DNA from: Oxalobacteraceae bacterium | Lineage (GTDB): Bacteria > Pseudomonadota > Gammaproteobacteria > Burkholderiales > Burkholderiaceae_D | Length of the DNA: 9,779 bases | Assembly: GCA_947453015.1 (NCBI GenBank) | Contig: CANGFL010000028.1 | Location: 1 to 9,779, forward strand | Direction of reading: 5' to 3' | Shown here: positions 1 to 7,194 of the stretch, piece by piece | Numbering within the stretch: the first letter of the stretch is position 1 | Layout of the letters: each line of letters begins with the position of its first letter | Made by a program: the position numbers and the translations under genes | The notes under the pieces: generated by a model | What the model saw: the letters and a program-made list of their open reading frames with translations, nothing else | The model's database searches: none | Told to the model about the DNA's origin: nothing

Positions 1-2
1 AT

Positions 3-1508
3 AGAGCAGAAAATAACCTGAAATTATTTCGTAGGCGTGATCATGTACTGGGCGCCGTCATGAGTGCTCAGCCTTTGTATGTTGGCCGACCAGCATTTCG
101 CTACGCCGATGAAAATTACGGTGCCTTCCGAGATGATCTGCAAGTTAATCGTAAAGGAATGTTGTACGTAGCAGCTAACGATGGAATGCTACATGCACTC
201 GATGCAGCAACCGGAACTGAAGTTTGGGCTTTTATACCTGCAGCAGTACTGCCTACCTTATACAAACTAGCAGACACTCAATTTGGCCAACAGTCGACTT
301 ACTTACTTGATGGCTCACCGGTTGCTGGCGATATTTGTCCAGGTACGGCTCCCGTCATTTGCGCTGCTTCCGCTTGGCGCACTATTTTGGTGGGTGGCTT
401 AGGTGCTGCGGGACGTGAATTTTTCGCTCTAGATGTCACCAATCCTGATAGTCCTAAGCCGTTATGGCGATTCAATCTATCGAACGATAACGATCTCGGC
501 TATGCGATGGGTAAGCCCATTATTACTAAGCGGCGTGATGGTCGATGGATTGTTGCGCTGACATCGGGCTATAACAATAGTCAACCCGGGAGCGGTCAGG
601 GCGTTTTATTTATTCTTGATGCGTATACAGGTGAGCTGCTGCAGAAAATTACTACAGGTGTAGGTAGTACGGCTTCGCCGGCAGGTCTTGCGCAGATCAA
701 TGCGTGGGTTGACTCGGCTTTGGATAATACGGCGAGCCGATTTTATGGCGGTGATTTACTCGGAAATCTCTGGCGTTTTGATAGTGATGATCTGTATCCG
801 CCATCGGGTCGCGAAGCGGTGCTTCTTGCGAACTTCATCAAAGACAACAAGGTGCAAGCGATTACTACGCGACCCGAGTTATCTGAAGTGCGCGTAGGCA
901 CGCAACAAATACCCGTGATTAGTATTGGCACGGGAAGCTATCTGGGAATGAGTGATCTTAGCGATAAGTCGGTGCAGTCCATTTATACAATTAAAGATGA
1001 ACTCACCAGTACAGGGATGAGTGATATTCGCGCTTCGGGAAAATTGATACAGCAAACTCTGGTTCAGGGTGCTAATGCTAATGAACTAACCGGATCAACC
1101 ACGTTAGCAGTGGATTGGCAAACGAATGCGGGTTGGTATGTGGATTTAAATACTATTCAAAATTCCGGGGAGCGTGTTTCGTTAGATCCCGAACAGCAGC
1201 TAGGCGTTTTGCGCGTTGTTTCGAATGTTCCTGATCAAGTAGCTTGCCGTCCAACAGCGCAAAGTTGGATATATGAATTCGATTATTTAACCGGCAGCTA
1301 TTTGCCCTTAGCTACTAGGCAAGTTGTAGCTAGAAAAATTTCAGACAGTACTCTGACAGCAGGTATGCGAACCATCAAATTGGGAGAAAAAATCCTCGGC
1401 TTGTTGACCGATGAAACGGGCAAAGTGACCAATGTCAGCAGTGCTGCACCTGCTACGACGGTTAATGCAGTCAAACGAGTATCTTGGCGCGAGTTAGATG
1501 AGCAGTAA
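3..1508 (+). CDS. pilY1: PilY1-type type IV pilus tip adhesin/assembly factor, C-terminal part (5' truncated by window edge)
   Basis: PilY1 proteins sit at the tip of type IV pili, promote pilus extension and act in adhesion and surface sensing. The frame is open to the left edge, and the codons before the ATG at 60 read LFRRRDHVLGAV, matching the family's 'R..D.LGDI..S.P.YVG' entry to the beta-propeller, so 60 is an internal Met and the true start lies outside the window. Propeller signatures follow, numbered from that Met: YVAANDGMLHALDAATG (36-52), DGSPVAGD (84-91), LVGGLGAAGREFFALDVT (110-127) and YGGDLLGNLWRFD (229-241). The protein ends in SWREL, common at PilY1 C-termini. The calcium loop just before YGGD reads D218-S-A-L-D222-N-T-A-S226, so two of the four DxDxDxxxD ligand positions are replaced. 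Cysteines at 93 and 101 could pair. PilE-type pilin genes often follow pilY1; here a TonB-like gene does. Family assignment is firm; the calcium status is inferred. Confidence 0.93.
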   Translation, partial: RAENNLKLFRRRDHVLGAVMSAQPLYVGRPAFRYADENYGAFRDDLQVNRKGMLYVAANDGMLHALDAATGTEVWAFIPAAVLPTLYKLADTQFGQQSTYLLDGSPVAGDICPGTAPVICAASAWRTILVGGLGAAGREFFALDVTNPDSPKPLWRFNLSNDNDLGYAMGKPIITKRRDGRWIVALTSGYNNSQPGSGQGVLFILDAYTGELLQKITTGVGSTASPAGLAQINAWVDSALDNTASRFYGGDLLGNLWRFDSDDLYPPSGREAVLLANFIKDNKVQAITTRPELSEVRVGTQQIPVISIGTGSYLGMSDLSDKSVQSIYTIKDELTSTGMSDIRASGKLIQQTLVQGANANELTGSTTLAVDWQTNAGWYVDLNTIQNSGERVSLDPEQQLGVLRVVSNVPDQVACRPTAQSWIYEFDYLTGSYLPLATRQVVARKISDSTLTAGMRTIKLGEKILGLLTDETGKVTNVSSAAPATTVNAVKRVSWRELDEQ

Positions 1509-2031
1509 TAAAACTATTTTTATAGCAGTCTCGCTAGGAGTGCATATCTGCGCCGCAATTGTATTTTTTTATCTCACTACCAGCCCCCCAAAGTTTTACT
1601 CAACGATGACCATCTCGTTACTTGAATTACCAGGTGTTGAGGATTTATCCTCGCCTAGTGTATTTTCTCTTGATGCGGAAAAAAAAGTACATAATCAAAA
1701 AAATGAAATTACAACGCCACCAACGATGGCGAGTCCCTACATACCGGCTTCGCAATTAGATTTCAAGCCGCAGATAGTGAGAGATATCGATCCTGAGTTA
1801 CTTGAAAATTTTCGTGGCGTTCAAGCCCAATGGCTGAATCTGACGTTATTGATCAATGAATATGGGGATGTTGATCAGGTGATTGTTGAACCATTTTCCA
1901 TGACCCTTGATCTACCTGAACGTCTTTTAGCTGATTTAAGACAGCGATTTTTAGAAGCGCGATTTACTCCCGGTCAATTACATAATCAATCGGTACGCAG
2001 TCAGCTACGTATACGAGTTAATCTCGACTAA
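1498..2031 (+). CDS. Small TonB-like energy transducer, co-translated with pilY1
   Basis: TonB-family proteins couple the ExbB/ExbD proton motor to outer-membrane partners. This 177-residue protein has one N-terminal transmembrane helix (about 6-26) containing S12-x3-H16, the same spacing as the functionally important S16/H20 pair in the E. coli TonB anchor. A variable, charged linker follows (about 30-80), then a C-terminal domain (about 110-175) with the TonB pattern '[14 protein letters not shown] ... FLEARFTPG ... VRSQLRIRV'. The linker is short and lacks the long Pro-Glu/Pro-Lys tracts of classical TonB, so periplasmic reach would be limited. The ATG overlaps the last 11 bases of pilY1, implying translational coupling; only a weak Shine-Dalgarno lies upstream, inside pilY1. 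No exbB or exbD is in the window. Membership of the TonB C-terminal superfamily is fairly sure; the partner and cargo are unknown. Confidence 0.72.
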   Translation: MSSNKTIFIAVSLGVHICAAIVFFYLTTSPPKFYSTMTISLLELPGVEDLSSPSVFSLDAEKKVHNQKNEITTPPTMASPYIPASQLDFKPQIVRDIDPELLENFRGVQAQWLNLTLLINEYGDVDQVIVEPFSMTLDLPERLLADLRQRFLEARFTPGQLHNQSVRSQLRIRVNLD

Positions 2032-2044
2032 GCCAAGAAAAAAT

Positions 2045-3445
2045 ATGCCATCAAAAGTTGGTATGCGATCAGAGCACGATAGTTTCGGGAAGATAGACGT
2101 ACCTCAGCATTGCCTTTGGGGCGCACAAACTCAGCGCTCACTTCAACATTTTTCAATTTCCACTGAAACGCTGCCGAAAGAATTTATCCGTGTTTTGGCA
2201 CGAGTTAAACGAGTTGCAGCAATGGTCAATCGCAATGATGGACGACTATCCAGTGAATTGGCTAATGCGATCATTCAAGCCGCGGATGAAGTGGTGACGG
2301 GCCAGCATGACAATGAATTCCCTTTGTCTGTATGGCAAACGGGTTCAGGTACACAAACCAATATGAATATGAATGAGGTGTTGGCGAATCGCGCTTCGGA
2401 ATTGCTTGGTGGCGAGCGCGGTATACAACGCAAGCTGCATCCGAATGATCACTGTAATCTTGGACAGTCCTCTAATGACGTTTTTCCAACAGCGCTACAT
2501 GTGGTCATTGCACTGGAGACGAAAGAAAAACTGTTACCGGCATTAGACCAGCTGATGCAGGCGATAGATCATAAGGCGACTCAGTATGCGTCTCTGGTCA
2601 AAATGGGGCGAACCCATCTGCAAGATGCGATGCCTCTGACACTGGGTCAGGAATTTTCTGGTTACGTTGCGCAACTGCAGTTAGCCGCAACTGCGATTCA
2701 ATCAGCCCAAGCCAATCTTTATGCCTTAGCTCTAGGGGGCACCGCGGTAGGTACCGGATTCGGTACCTCTGCAGATTTCGGTAGCAAGGTGGCGCAGATA
2801 CTTGCGTCAGAGTTAGGATTGCCATTTGTGAGCGCTGAAAATAAATTTGCAGCATTAGCTGGTCACGAGGCGATGACGATTTCACATGCCGCTCTAAAAA
2901 CACTGGCGTGTGCCTTAATAAAAATAGCCAATGACCTGCGCTGGTTAGCCTCGGGTCCGCGCTGCGGACTAGGTGAGCTGACGCTACCTGAAAATGAACC
3001 GGGTAGTTCCATGATGCCAGGTAAGGTCAATCCCACCCAGTGTGAAGCCATCGTTATGCTATCGCTTCAGGTCTTGGCTAATGATGTGGCGATCAGTAGT
3101 GCGGCAGCTGCTGGTAATTTCGAGTTGAATGTAACTAAGCCACTGAGCGCGCACGCGTACCTACAAAGCCTGCGTTTGTTAAGCGATGGAATCACTAGTT
3201 TTACTCGCTATTGCATCACTGACTTAGTAGCCAACGATCGTCGTATGACTGAATTGGTTGAGTCATCACTCATGCTAGTCACAGCACTGGTGCCGCATAT
3301 CGGTTACGACAAAGCAGCGGCAATTGCGAAATCAGCGCACGTTGAAAAACAGAGTTTGCGTGAAGCCGCTCTTGCCTCGGGTTATGTGAGTGCCTTTCAA
3401 TTCGACAGCTGGGTACAGCCGGCTAGCATGACCCATCCTAGCTAG
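2045..3445 (+). CDS. fumC: Fumarate hydratase class II (fumarase C)
   Basis: Catalyses reversible hydration of fumarate to L-malate in the TCA cycle, in the cytoplasm, as an iron-free homotetramer. The full 466-residue length fits the family. Visible landmarks: [12 protein letters not shown] (101-112), the B-site HPND (132-135), [10 protein letters not shown] (141-150), GRTHLQD (188-194) with catalytic-site His191 (E. coli His188), and the fumarase/aspartase signature [11 protein letters not shown] (320-330) with Ser321, Lys327 and Asn329 matching E. coli Ser318, Lys324 and Asn326. WQTGSGTQ and the C-terminal EFDSWV-like segment (FQFDSWV, 451-457) favour fumarase over aspartate ammonia-lyase. 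One local difference is NLGQSSND where E. coli has NKSQSSND. The start at 2045 has an AAGAA stretch about 5 bases upstream; the ATG at 2063 (MRSEHDS) is a plausible alternative giving 460 residues. The gene begins 13 bases after the TonB-like gene and may be co-transcribed with it. Confidence 0.96.
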   Translation: MPSKVGMRSEHDSFGKIDVPQHCLWGAQTQRSLQHFSISTETLPKEFIRVLARVKRVAAMVNRNDGRLSSELANAIIQAADEVVTGQHDNEFPLSVWQTGSGTQTNMNMNEVLANRASELLGGERGIQRKLHPNDHCNLGQSSNDVFPTALHVVIALETKEKLLPALDQLMQAIDHKATQYASLVKMGRTHLQDAMPLTLGQEFSGYVAQLQLAATAIQSAQANLYALALGGTAVGTGFGTSADFGSKVAQILASELGLPFVSAENKFAALAGHEAMTISHAALKTLACALIKIANDLRWLASGPRCGLGELTLPENEPGSSMMPGKVNPTQCEAIVMLSLQVLANDVAISSAAAAGNFELNVTKPLSAHAYLQSLRLLSDGITSFTRYCITDLVANDRRMTELVESSLMLVTALVPHIGYDKAAAIAKSAHVEKQSLREAALASGYVSAFQFDSWVQPASMTHPS

Positions 3446-3466
3446 ATGAAGCTGTGCTAACGACCC

Positions 3467-3505
3467 ATGCGCAGTAAGTCAGGATTGACTTAACTCACTG
3501 CGCAT
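3467..3505. terminator. Hairpin between convergent fumC and glsB-like genes
   Basis: ATGCGCAGT (3467-3475) is exactly complementary to ACTGCGCAT (3497-3505), and pairing continues inward past one A-C mismatch (AGT with ACT). The inner part can alternatively pair AAGTCA with TGACTT. It lies between the stop codons of two genes that face each other, so it probably works for both strands. No T-run follows on either side, so it is not a textbook intrinsic terminator; it could instead protect 3' ends. Confidence 0.5.
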
Positions 3506-3516
3506 TACCGCTGAAG

Positions 3517-3786
3517 TTAACGAGGTGCGCCTCTGCGCAGCATATTGACGACCGCAAGCAAAATGATCGCACCCAGTAGAGAAACCACCAATGACGCCAG
3601 GCTGAAATCATTTTGATTAATCGTGCCTGTACCAAACAGCGGTGCAAGCAGCCAGCCACCGACTAAAGCGCCCACGATGCCTACGACCACATTCAGAACA
3701 ACGCCTTGTTGCGCATCGGTTTTCATCACTATACTGGCCGCCCAGCCTATCAAACCACCTATCACTATCCAGATAATGAAATTCAT
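3517..3786 (-). CDS. GlsB/YeaQ/YmgE family three-helix inner-membrane stress protein
   Basis: An 89-residue, glycine-rich hydrophobic protein of the family once labelled 'transglycosylase-associated protein'. Members are often induced by stress or in stationary phase; their molecular function is not known. Three membrane helices can be seen: about 3-21 (with the family's GGLIGWAAS pattern), 28-51 (NVVVGIVGALVGGW) and 63-83 (LASLVVSLLGAIILLAVVNML), with a short basic C-terminus RRGAPR. Length is typical for the family. The start is supported by GGAGAG about 7 bases upstream on the minus strand. It stands alone, convergent with fumC and divergent from the YceI operon, so it has its own promoter; none could be assigned with confidence. 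The family call is strong, the role unknown. Confidence 0.9.
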   Translation of the reverse strand: MNFIIWIVIGGLIGWAASIVMKTDAQQGVVLNVVVGIVGALVGGWLLAPLFGTGTINQNDFSLASLVVSLLGAIILLAVVNMLRRGAPR

Positions 3787-3813
3787 GTCGTCTCTCCAGT
3801 TAAACCCAAGGGA

Positions 3814-3832
3814 AACCGCACGATTGGCGGTT
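3814..3832. repeat. Small inverted repeat in the leader of the GlsB-like gene
   Basis: AACCGC (3814-3819) and GCGGTT (3827-3832) are exact inverse complements separated by 7 bases, 28 bases upstream of the start codon of the minus-strand gene. On the plus strand the stem is followed by CTTATTT. It could be a leader hairpin, an operator or chance; short stems like this arise often. Confidence 0.35.
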
Positions 3833-4064
3833 CTTATTTAGGCATGACTGAAAGCGGCTGGTTCACCTTCAACGCTCATCTTATGATCGCGATGAATAAC
3901 TCGTGTAGAGGTCTGTGATCTTGACAGCTAAGAGCGCGGCTTTCCTTGCTCTGTCTGGCAGTATTTCCGGCTTGCATGCACAATAGCGCTATGTAGAGCG
4001 TAGTAATTTCTCTTTTTGCATGAAAAAATTCGGATCAATCAATACATTCACCTAAAGGAAGTCC
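3833..4064. other. Divergent intergenic region between the GlsB-like gene and the YceI operon
   Basis: No gene seen. It must hold promoters for both directions, but no clear -35/-10 pair stood out; TTGACA at 3921-3926 lacks a good -10 at 16-18 bases. Two adjacent palindromes, TGCATGCA (3973-3980) and ATAGCGCTAT (3983-3992), lie about 75-90 bases upstream of the first YceI start and are possible operator DNA. The Shine-Dalgarno AAAGGAAG ends about 4 bases before the ATG at 4065. Confidence 0.4.
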
Positions 4065-4634
4065 ATGCAGAATCAAAAACCGGCGGTATTTACTTGGATC
4101 GTGTTTGCTGTTTTGGCGGTATTGACAGTGACTGCACACGCAGCACCTTTAAAGGTTGATGCGAGCAAAAGTTCGGTATCGGCGATGTTTAAGCAAATTG
4201 GCGTTCCGATAGAAACTAAATTCACTAAATTTTCGGCGCAGATCGATTACGACGCGGCTAAACCGCAAAATGCAAAAGCCATTGTTGATATCGACATTGC
4301 TAGTTTTGATTTAGGTGATCCGGATTACAACCAAGAAGTACAAAAAAAAGAGTGGTTCAATGGTGCTCAATTTCCAAAAGCGAATTTCACCGCAGTAAAA
4401 ATCACCCCTTCGGCCGCAGGTAAATTAGAAGTTTCCGGTAAGCTGACTATTAAAGGTAAAACTGCCGACGTTACTTTTCTGCTGAATGTAAAAAAAGAAG
4501 GTGCAGCACACATATTTGAGGGAAGTCTTCCCATAAAGCGTTTAGCGTTTTCAATTGGTGACGGTACTTGGAAAGACACCAGCGTGGTAGCCGACGAAGT
4601 TATCATTAAGTTCCGCATAGTCGGCACACAATAA
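4065..4634 (+). CDS. YceI-family periplasmic lipocalin-like protein (first paralogue)
   Basis: YceI proteins are secreted beta-barrel proteins; structurally studied members bind long isoprenoid chains. The 189-residue product has a signal peptide: hydrophobic core about 9-23, likely cut after A24-H-A26 before APLKVD. The mature domain shows YceI hallmarks: a starting 'DASKSSVSAMFKQIGVPIETKFTKF' type strand pair (32-56), FDLGDPDYNQEV (81-92), the EWFNGAQFPKANF segment (96-108), GKLTIKGKTADVTF (125-138) and the late IGDGTWKDTS (164-173). AAAGGAAG just before the ATG supports the start. It is the first gene of a probable three-gene operon, 12 bases ahead of a second YceI gene that is clearly divergent from it, so the two are unlikely to be redundant. 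Cytochrome b561 genes often sit beside YceI genes; none is here. Ligand unknown. Confidence 0.9.
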   Translation: MQNQKPAVFTWIVFAVLAVLTVTAHAAPLKVDASKSSVSAMFKQIGVPIETKFTKFSAQIDYDAAKPQNAKAIVDIDIASFDLGDPDYNQEVQKKEWFNGAQFPKANFTAVKITPSAAGKLEVSGKLTIKGKTADVTFLLNVKKEGAAHIFEGSLPIKRLAFSIGDGTWKDTSVVADEVIIKFRIVGTQ

Positions 4635-4646
4635 AAGGACTGTTTC

Positions 4647-5219
4647 ATGAAAAAATTAAGTTTGCTGTTAGTCGCTATTTTAGCGATGGGTGTATCCAGC
4701 GCATTTGCACAGACCTATAACATTGATCCTGGCCATACTTATCCTAGTTTCGAAGCAGATCATTTAGGTTTGTCTTTTTGGCGCGGAAAATTCACTAAAA
4801 CCAGCGGCAAAGTCGTGCTCGATAAAGCGGCAGCTAATGGAGGCACTCTCGAAATCACTATCGATGCAAATTCGATCGATTTTGGCCACGCAAAAATGAA
4901 TGAAAACGCGCGTGGCAAGGATATGTTTAATGCGGAAAAATTTCCAACAATTACCTACAAAAGTAGTGCGCTTAAATTTGAGGGCGATAAATTGGTGGCT
5001 GTCGAGGGGGATATGACTTTGTTGGGAGTGACCAAAGCCATGCCTTTAAAAATTAATCACTTTAAATGCATGATGCATCCTATGTTAAAACGCGAAGTAT
5101 GCGGCGCAGATGCTTCAGCACGCTTTGATCGCAGTGATTATGGCTTGAGCTATGGTGTGCCGCGCTTTGCTCCTGAAGTGAAATTGCAAATTCAAGTGGA
5201 AGCAGTCCGTGCGGATTAA
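4647..5219 (+). CDS. YceI-family periplasmic lipocalin-like protein (second paralogue)
   Basis: A 190-residue secreted protein with a clean signal peptide (KK then a hydrophobic core at 4-19, probable cut after AFA, 19-21, before QTYNIDPGHTYPSF). The mature part is a classic YceI domain: YNIDPGHTYPSFEADH (24-39), WRGKFTKTSGKVVLD (45-59), IDFGHAKMNENARGKDMF (77-94), KFPTITYKS (98-106) and the GDMTLLGVTK strand (121-130). Cys141 and Cys152 flank MMHPMLKREV; in the periplasm they could form a disulfide, a feature absent from the first paralogue. AAGGA (4635-4639) begins right after the previous stop codon, 7 bases from the ATG, which supports co-translation. Its 3' end overlaps the ChaN-like gene by 11 bases. 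By the family it should bind a polyisoprenoid or similar amphiphile; the actual ligand is not known. Confidence 0.94.
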   Translation: MKKLSLLLVAILAMGVSSAFAQTYNIDPGHTYPSFEADHLGLSFWRGKFTKTSGKVVLDKAAANGGTLEITIDANSIDFGHAKMNENARGKDMFNAEKFPTITYKSSALKFEGDKLVAVEGDMTLLGVTKAMPLKINHFKCMMHPMLKREVCGADASARFDRSDYGLSYGVPRFAPEVKLQIQVEAVRAD

Positions 5220-6060
5220 TTTCTTTGGCCGTTGCTTACTCGCGAGCGCGCTGACACTAATTGGCGCGCTAGCATCAGCACAAATTATTAATGTGCGTAC
5301 CAGTAAAGCGATAGAAGAATCGGCGCTGGCTGACATCTTAAAATCTGCCGATATTGTGTTGCTTGGTGAATTGCACGATAACAAATTGCATCATGAAGCG
5401 CGGGGACGATTGATTGCTCGCTTTGCAGATCGACGTACTGTCGTTAGCGAGCATTTGCCGGCGCCGAATCAAGTGACTTTTCAGTCGGAGATAAAAACAG
5501 ATTTAGTAGCCGCTGGTTTTGATGCTGAAGGCTGGGATTGGCCGATACACCAATCTCTGTATGAGCAAATCAAAAATAAAGGGCTGAATATCGTTGGTGG
5601 CAATCTTCCTAAAGAGGAAGCACGAAGAATGTTTTTGCAGGGTGTGAGCAGCCTCCCAGAGCGCATGGCACAGACCTATACACAATCGCGACTTGATGAA
5701 ACAGCTGAGCGGAAACTCGATCATGATTTGGTTGAAGGGCATTGCGGTAAATTGCCTGAGAAGTATTTGCTGAGAATGCGATTTGCGCAGCGTATGACTG
5801 ATTTGTCATTGACGCACAATTTATTAGATCGTCAGCCATCACTACTGATTGCAGGTAATGGTCATGTGCGGCGCGACTATGGCGTTCCACAAATGTTGGC
5901 TAGCGTCGCTCCCCAACTTAACGTGCTTACTGTTGGTTTTTTAGAGCAAGGGGGTAGTACTCAAGACCTGCTACAGTCCGTCTCAGGGCAGTATGATTTC
6001 ATTTGGATTACCGAGCGCGCAGAACGTAAAGATCCCTGTGAAAATTTCAAGCTAAAGTAA
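5209..6060 (+). CDS. ChaN-like (Tiki/haem-binding uptake superfamily) periplasmic protein
   Basis: ChaN-like proteins bind haem in studied examples and share a fold with Tiki-type metalloproteases; roles in haem or iron handling are suggested. The 283-residue product shows LLGELHDNKLHH (51-62), EHLPAPNQ (81-88), GHCGKLPE (177-184), RFAQRMTD (191-198) and AGNGHVRRDYGVP (215-227), all family landmarks. The start is GTG at 5209, overlapping the YceI stop by 11 bases, with GGAA about 7 bases upstream; translation would be coupled. The N-terminus is a signal peptide (about 1-24, cut near LASA/Q). Unlike E. coli-type ChaN lipoproteins no lipobox cysteine is visible, so it is probably soluble in the periplasm. 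The usual Arg of the 'AQ..RD' motif appears as Thr197. Whether it binds haem or cleaves peptides cannot be told from sequence. Confidence 0.86.
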   Translation: MRINFFGRCLLASALTLIGALASAQIINVRTSKAIEESALADILKSADIVLLGELHDNKLHHEARGRLIARFADRRTVVSEHLPAPNQVTFQSEIKTDLVAAGFDAEGWDWPIHQSLYEQIKNKGLNIVGGNLPKEEARRMFLQGVSSLPERMAQTYTQSRLDETAERKLDHDLVEGHCGKLPEKYLLRMRFAQRMTDLSLTHNLLDRQPSLLIAGNGHVRRDYGVPQMLASVAPQLNVLTVGFLEQGGSTQDLLQSVSGQYDFIWITERAERKDPCENFKLK

Positions 6061-6134
6061 AACGAAACGAAGATAAATAGTAAAACAATAGTAAGAAAAT
6101 ATTTTTTATAACAATAATTTACTAGAGGCCAAGC
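6061..6134 (+). promoter_or_regulatory. Very AT-rich spacer before the SbmA-like gene, possible promoter
   Basis: The first 60 bases are about 83% A+T by direct count, much richer than the neighbouring genes. TATAAC at 6107-6112 is a possible -10, but no convincing -35 lies 16-18 bases upstream. An in-frame TAG at 6123-6125 and GAGG (6125-6128), 6 bases before the ATG at 6135, fix the start of the next gene. No terminator separates it from the ChaN-like gene, so read-through is possible. Confidence 0.35.
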
Positions 6135-7154
6135 ATGTTCAGATCTTTTTTTATGACCCGACATTGGGCGTTATGGGCCTGGCCTGGTGCAGTGCTGATT
6201 TTTGGTGGGACCTGGTATCAAGTTCAAATTGACGTCAAGATCAACGACTGGTTCGGTGGTTTTTATGATGTCGTACAAAAAGCGTTGAGTCAGCCCGGCG
6301 CCGTATCCATCGATGAGTTCTTTGGCTTTTTACTCAGTTTCGGCGAACTTGCAGGCGTGTATGTACTCGTCGCTGTGTTACTGGGCTTTTATACGAAGCA
6401 CTGGGTATTTCGCTGGCGCGAGTCTATGAATGATTTTTATATGGCGCATTGGGATAGCCTGCGTCACATTGAAGGTGCCAGTCAGCGTGTTCAGGAAGAT
6501 ACCAAGCGTTTCGCATCTATTATGGAAACCTTGGGATCAAACATGATCGATTCGATCATGACCTTGATCGCATTTTTACCCATATTGTGGACGCTATCTA
6601 AGAAAGTCAGTGAAGTCCCTGTGTTTGGGCAGGTAGAGCATGCGCTAGTTTATGTAGCGATCTTATTCGCTTTGCTGGGAACGGTGGCTTTGGCATTAAT
6701 TGGTGTAAAACTTCCCGGACTTGAATATAACAACCAGCGTGTTGAGGCGGCCTACCGCAAAGAATTAGTACATGCTGAAGATGATATCAACCGTGGTAGC
6801 CCGCCGGTGGTGAGAGATTTGTTTAATCAGGTTCGGGATAATTACTTCCGACTATTTTTCCATTACATGTATTTTGATGTCGCCAAATTTTCGTATCTGC
6901 AATTTGGCGTACTCGTTCCTTACATTGCGTTGGGTCCGACTGTAGTTGCAGGTGCTATTACGCTAGGCGCTATGCAGCAGATCGTGCGGGCGTTTGGCCG
7001 TGTTGAAATGTCTTTTCAGTTTTTGGTACGCAGTTGGGGAACAATCGTTGAGCTGATCTCGGTATATAAACGCTTGCGCGCCTTTGAAGCGCAGGTTGCC
7101 ATTCTCGAGGCTGCTGCACGCACCAACCCAAGTGGTAGTACTGATACAAATTAA
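6135..7154 (+). CDS. SbmA/BacA-like inner-membrane transporter, N-terminally short form
   Basis: SbmA/BacA proteins are proton-driven homodimeric importers of peptide antibiotics and some other compounds; they resemble the membrane half of ABC exporters without an ATPase. The 339-residue product carries the family core: FRWRESMNDFYMAHW (92-106), LRHIEGASQRVQEDTKRFAS (109-128), MTLIAFLPIL (142-151), GVKLPGLEYNNQRVEAAYRK (190-209), RLFFHYMYF (239-247) and VELISVYKRLRAFE (305-318). Membrane helices lie at about 12-30, 65-87, 137-153, 168-190, 253-278 and 284-310. E. coli SbmA has 406 residues; alignment by eye puts RHWALWAWPG (9-18) near residue 85 of that protein, so the first helical segments are absent. 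The in-frame stop at 6123 and GAGG before the ATG show this is not a misplaced start. No ATPase domain is fused. It may be a short subfamily rather than a damaged gene, since the core is well preserved. Confidence 0.88.
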   Translation: MFRSFFMTRHWALWAWPGAVLIFGGTWYQVQIDVKINDWFGGFYDVVQKALSQPGAVSIDEFFGFLLSFGELAGVYVLVAVLLGFYTKHWVFRWRESMNDFYMAHWDSLRHIEGASQRVQEDTKRFASIMETLGSNMIDSIMTLIAFLPILWTLSKKVSEVPVFGQVEHALVYVAILFALLGTVALALIGVKLPGLEYNNQRVEAAYRKELVHAEDDINRGSPPVVRDLFNQVRDNYFRLFFHYMYFDVAKFSYLQFGVLVPYIALGPTVVAGAITLGAMQQIVRAFGRVEMSFQFLVRSWGTIVELISVYKRLRAFEAQVAILEAAARTNPSGSTDTN

Positions 7155-7169
7155 CTCTTCAAGATGTCG

Positions 7170-7194
7170 CCGAGCCTGCTAGTTGCAGGTTCGG
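7170..7194 (+). terminator. Stem-loop downstream of the SbmA-like gene
   Basis: CCGAGCCTGC (7170-7179) pairs with GCAGGTTCGG (7185-7194) over 10 pairs with one G-T wobble and a 5-base loop TAGTT. It begins 15 bases after the stop codon, the usual place for a terminator. T-rich sequence (CTCTCTCTGTTTTGTTT) starts about 7 bases after the stem rather than at once, so efficiency is uncertain. Confidence 0.65.

Noticed and set aside
60..62. ATG at 60 as the start of the PilY1-type protein
   Set aside because: The reading frame is open to the left edge and the upstream codons match conserved PilY1 residues, so the gene is truncated by the window.
2750..2767. GGTACC-GGATTC-GGTACC symmetric repeat in fumC
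   Set aside because: It is explained by the codons for G-T-G-F-G-T in the conserved [10 protein letters not shown] segment of the enzyme.
2598..2903. Minus-strand ORF of 101 codons inside fumC
   Set aside because: Shadow of a fully conserved enzyme gene; the protein has no recognisable features.
3706..3918. Plus-strand ORF of 70 codons crossing the start of the GlsB-like gene
   Set aside because: Antisense to a recognised gene for part of its length, no Shine-Dalgarno, no family resemblance.
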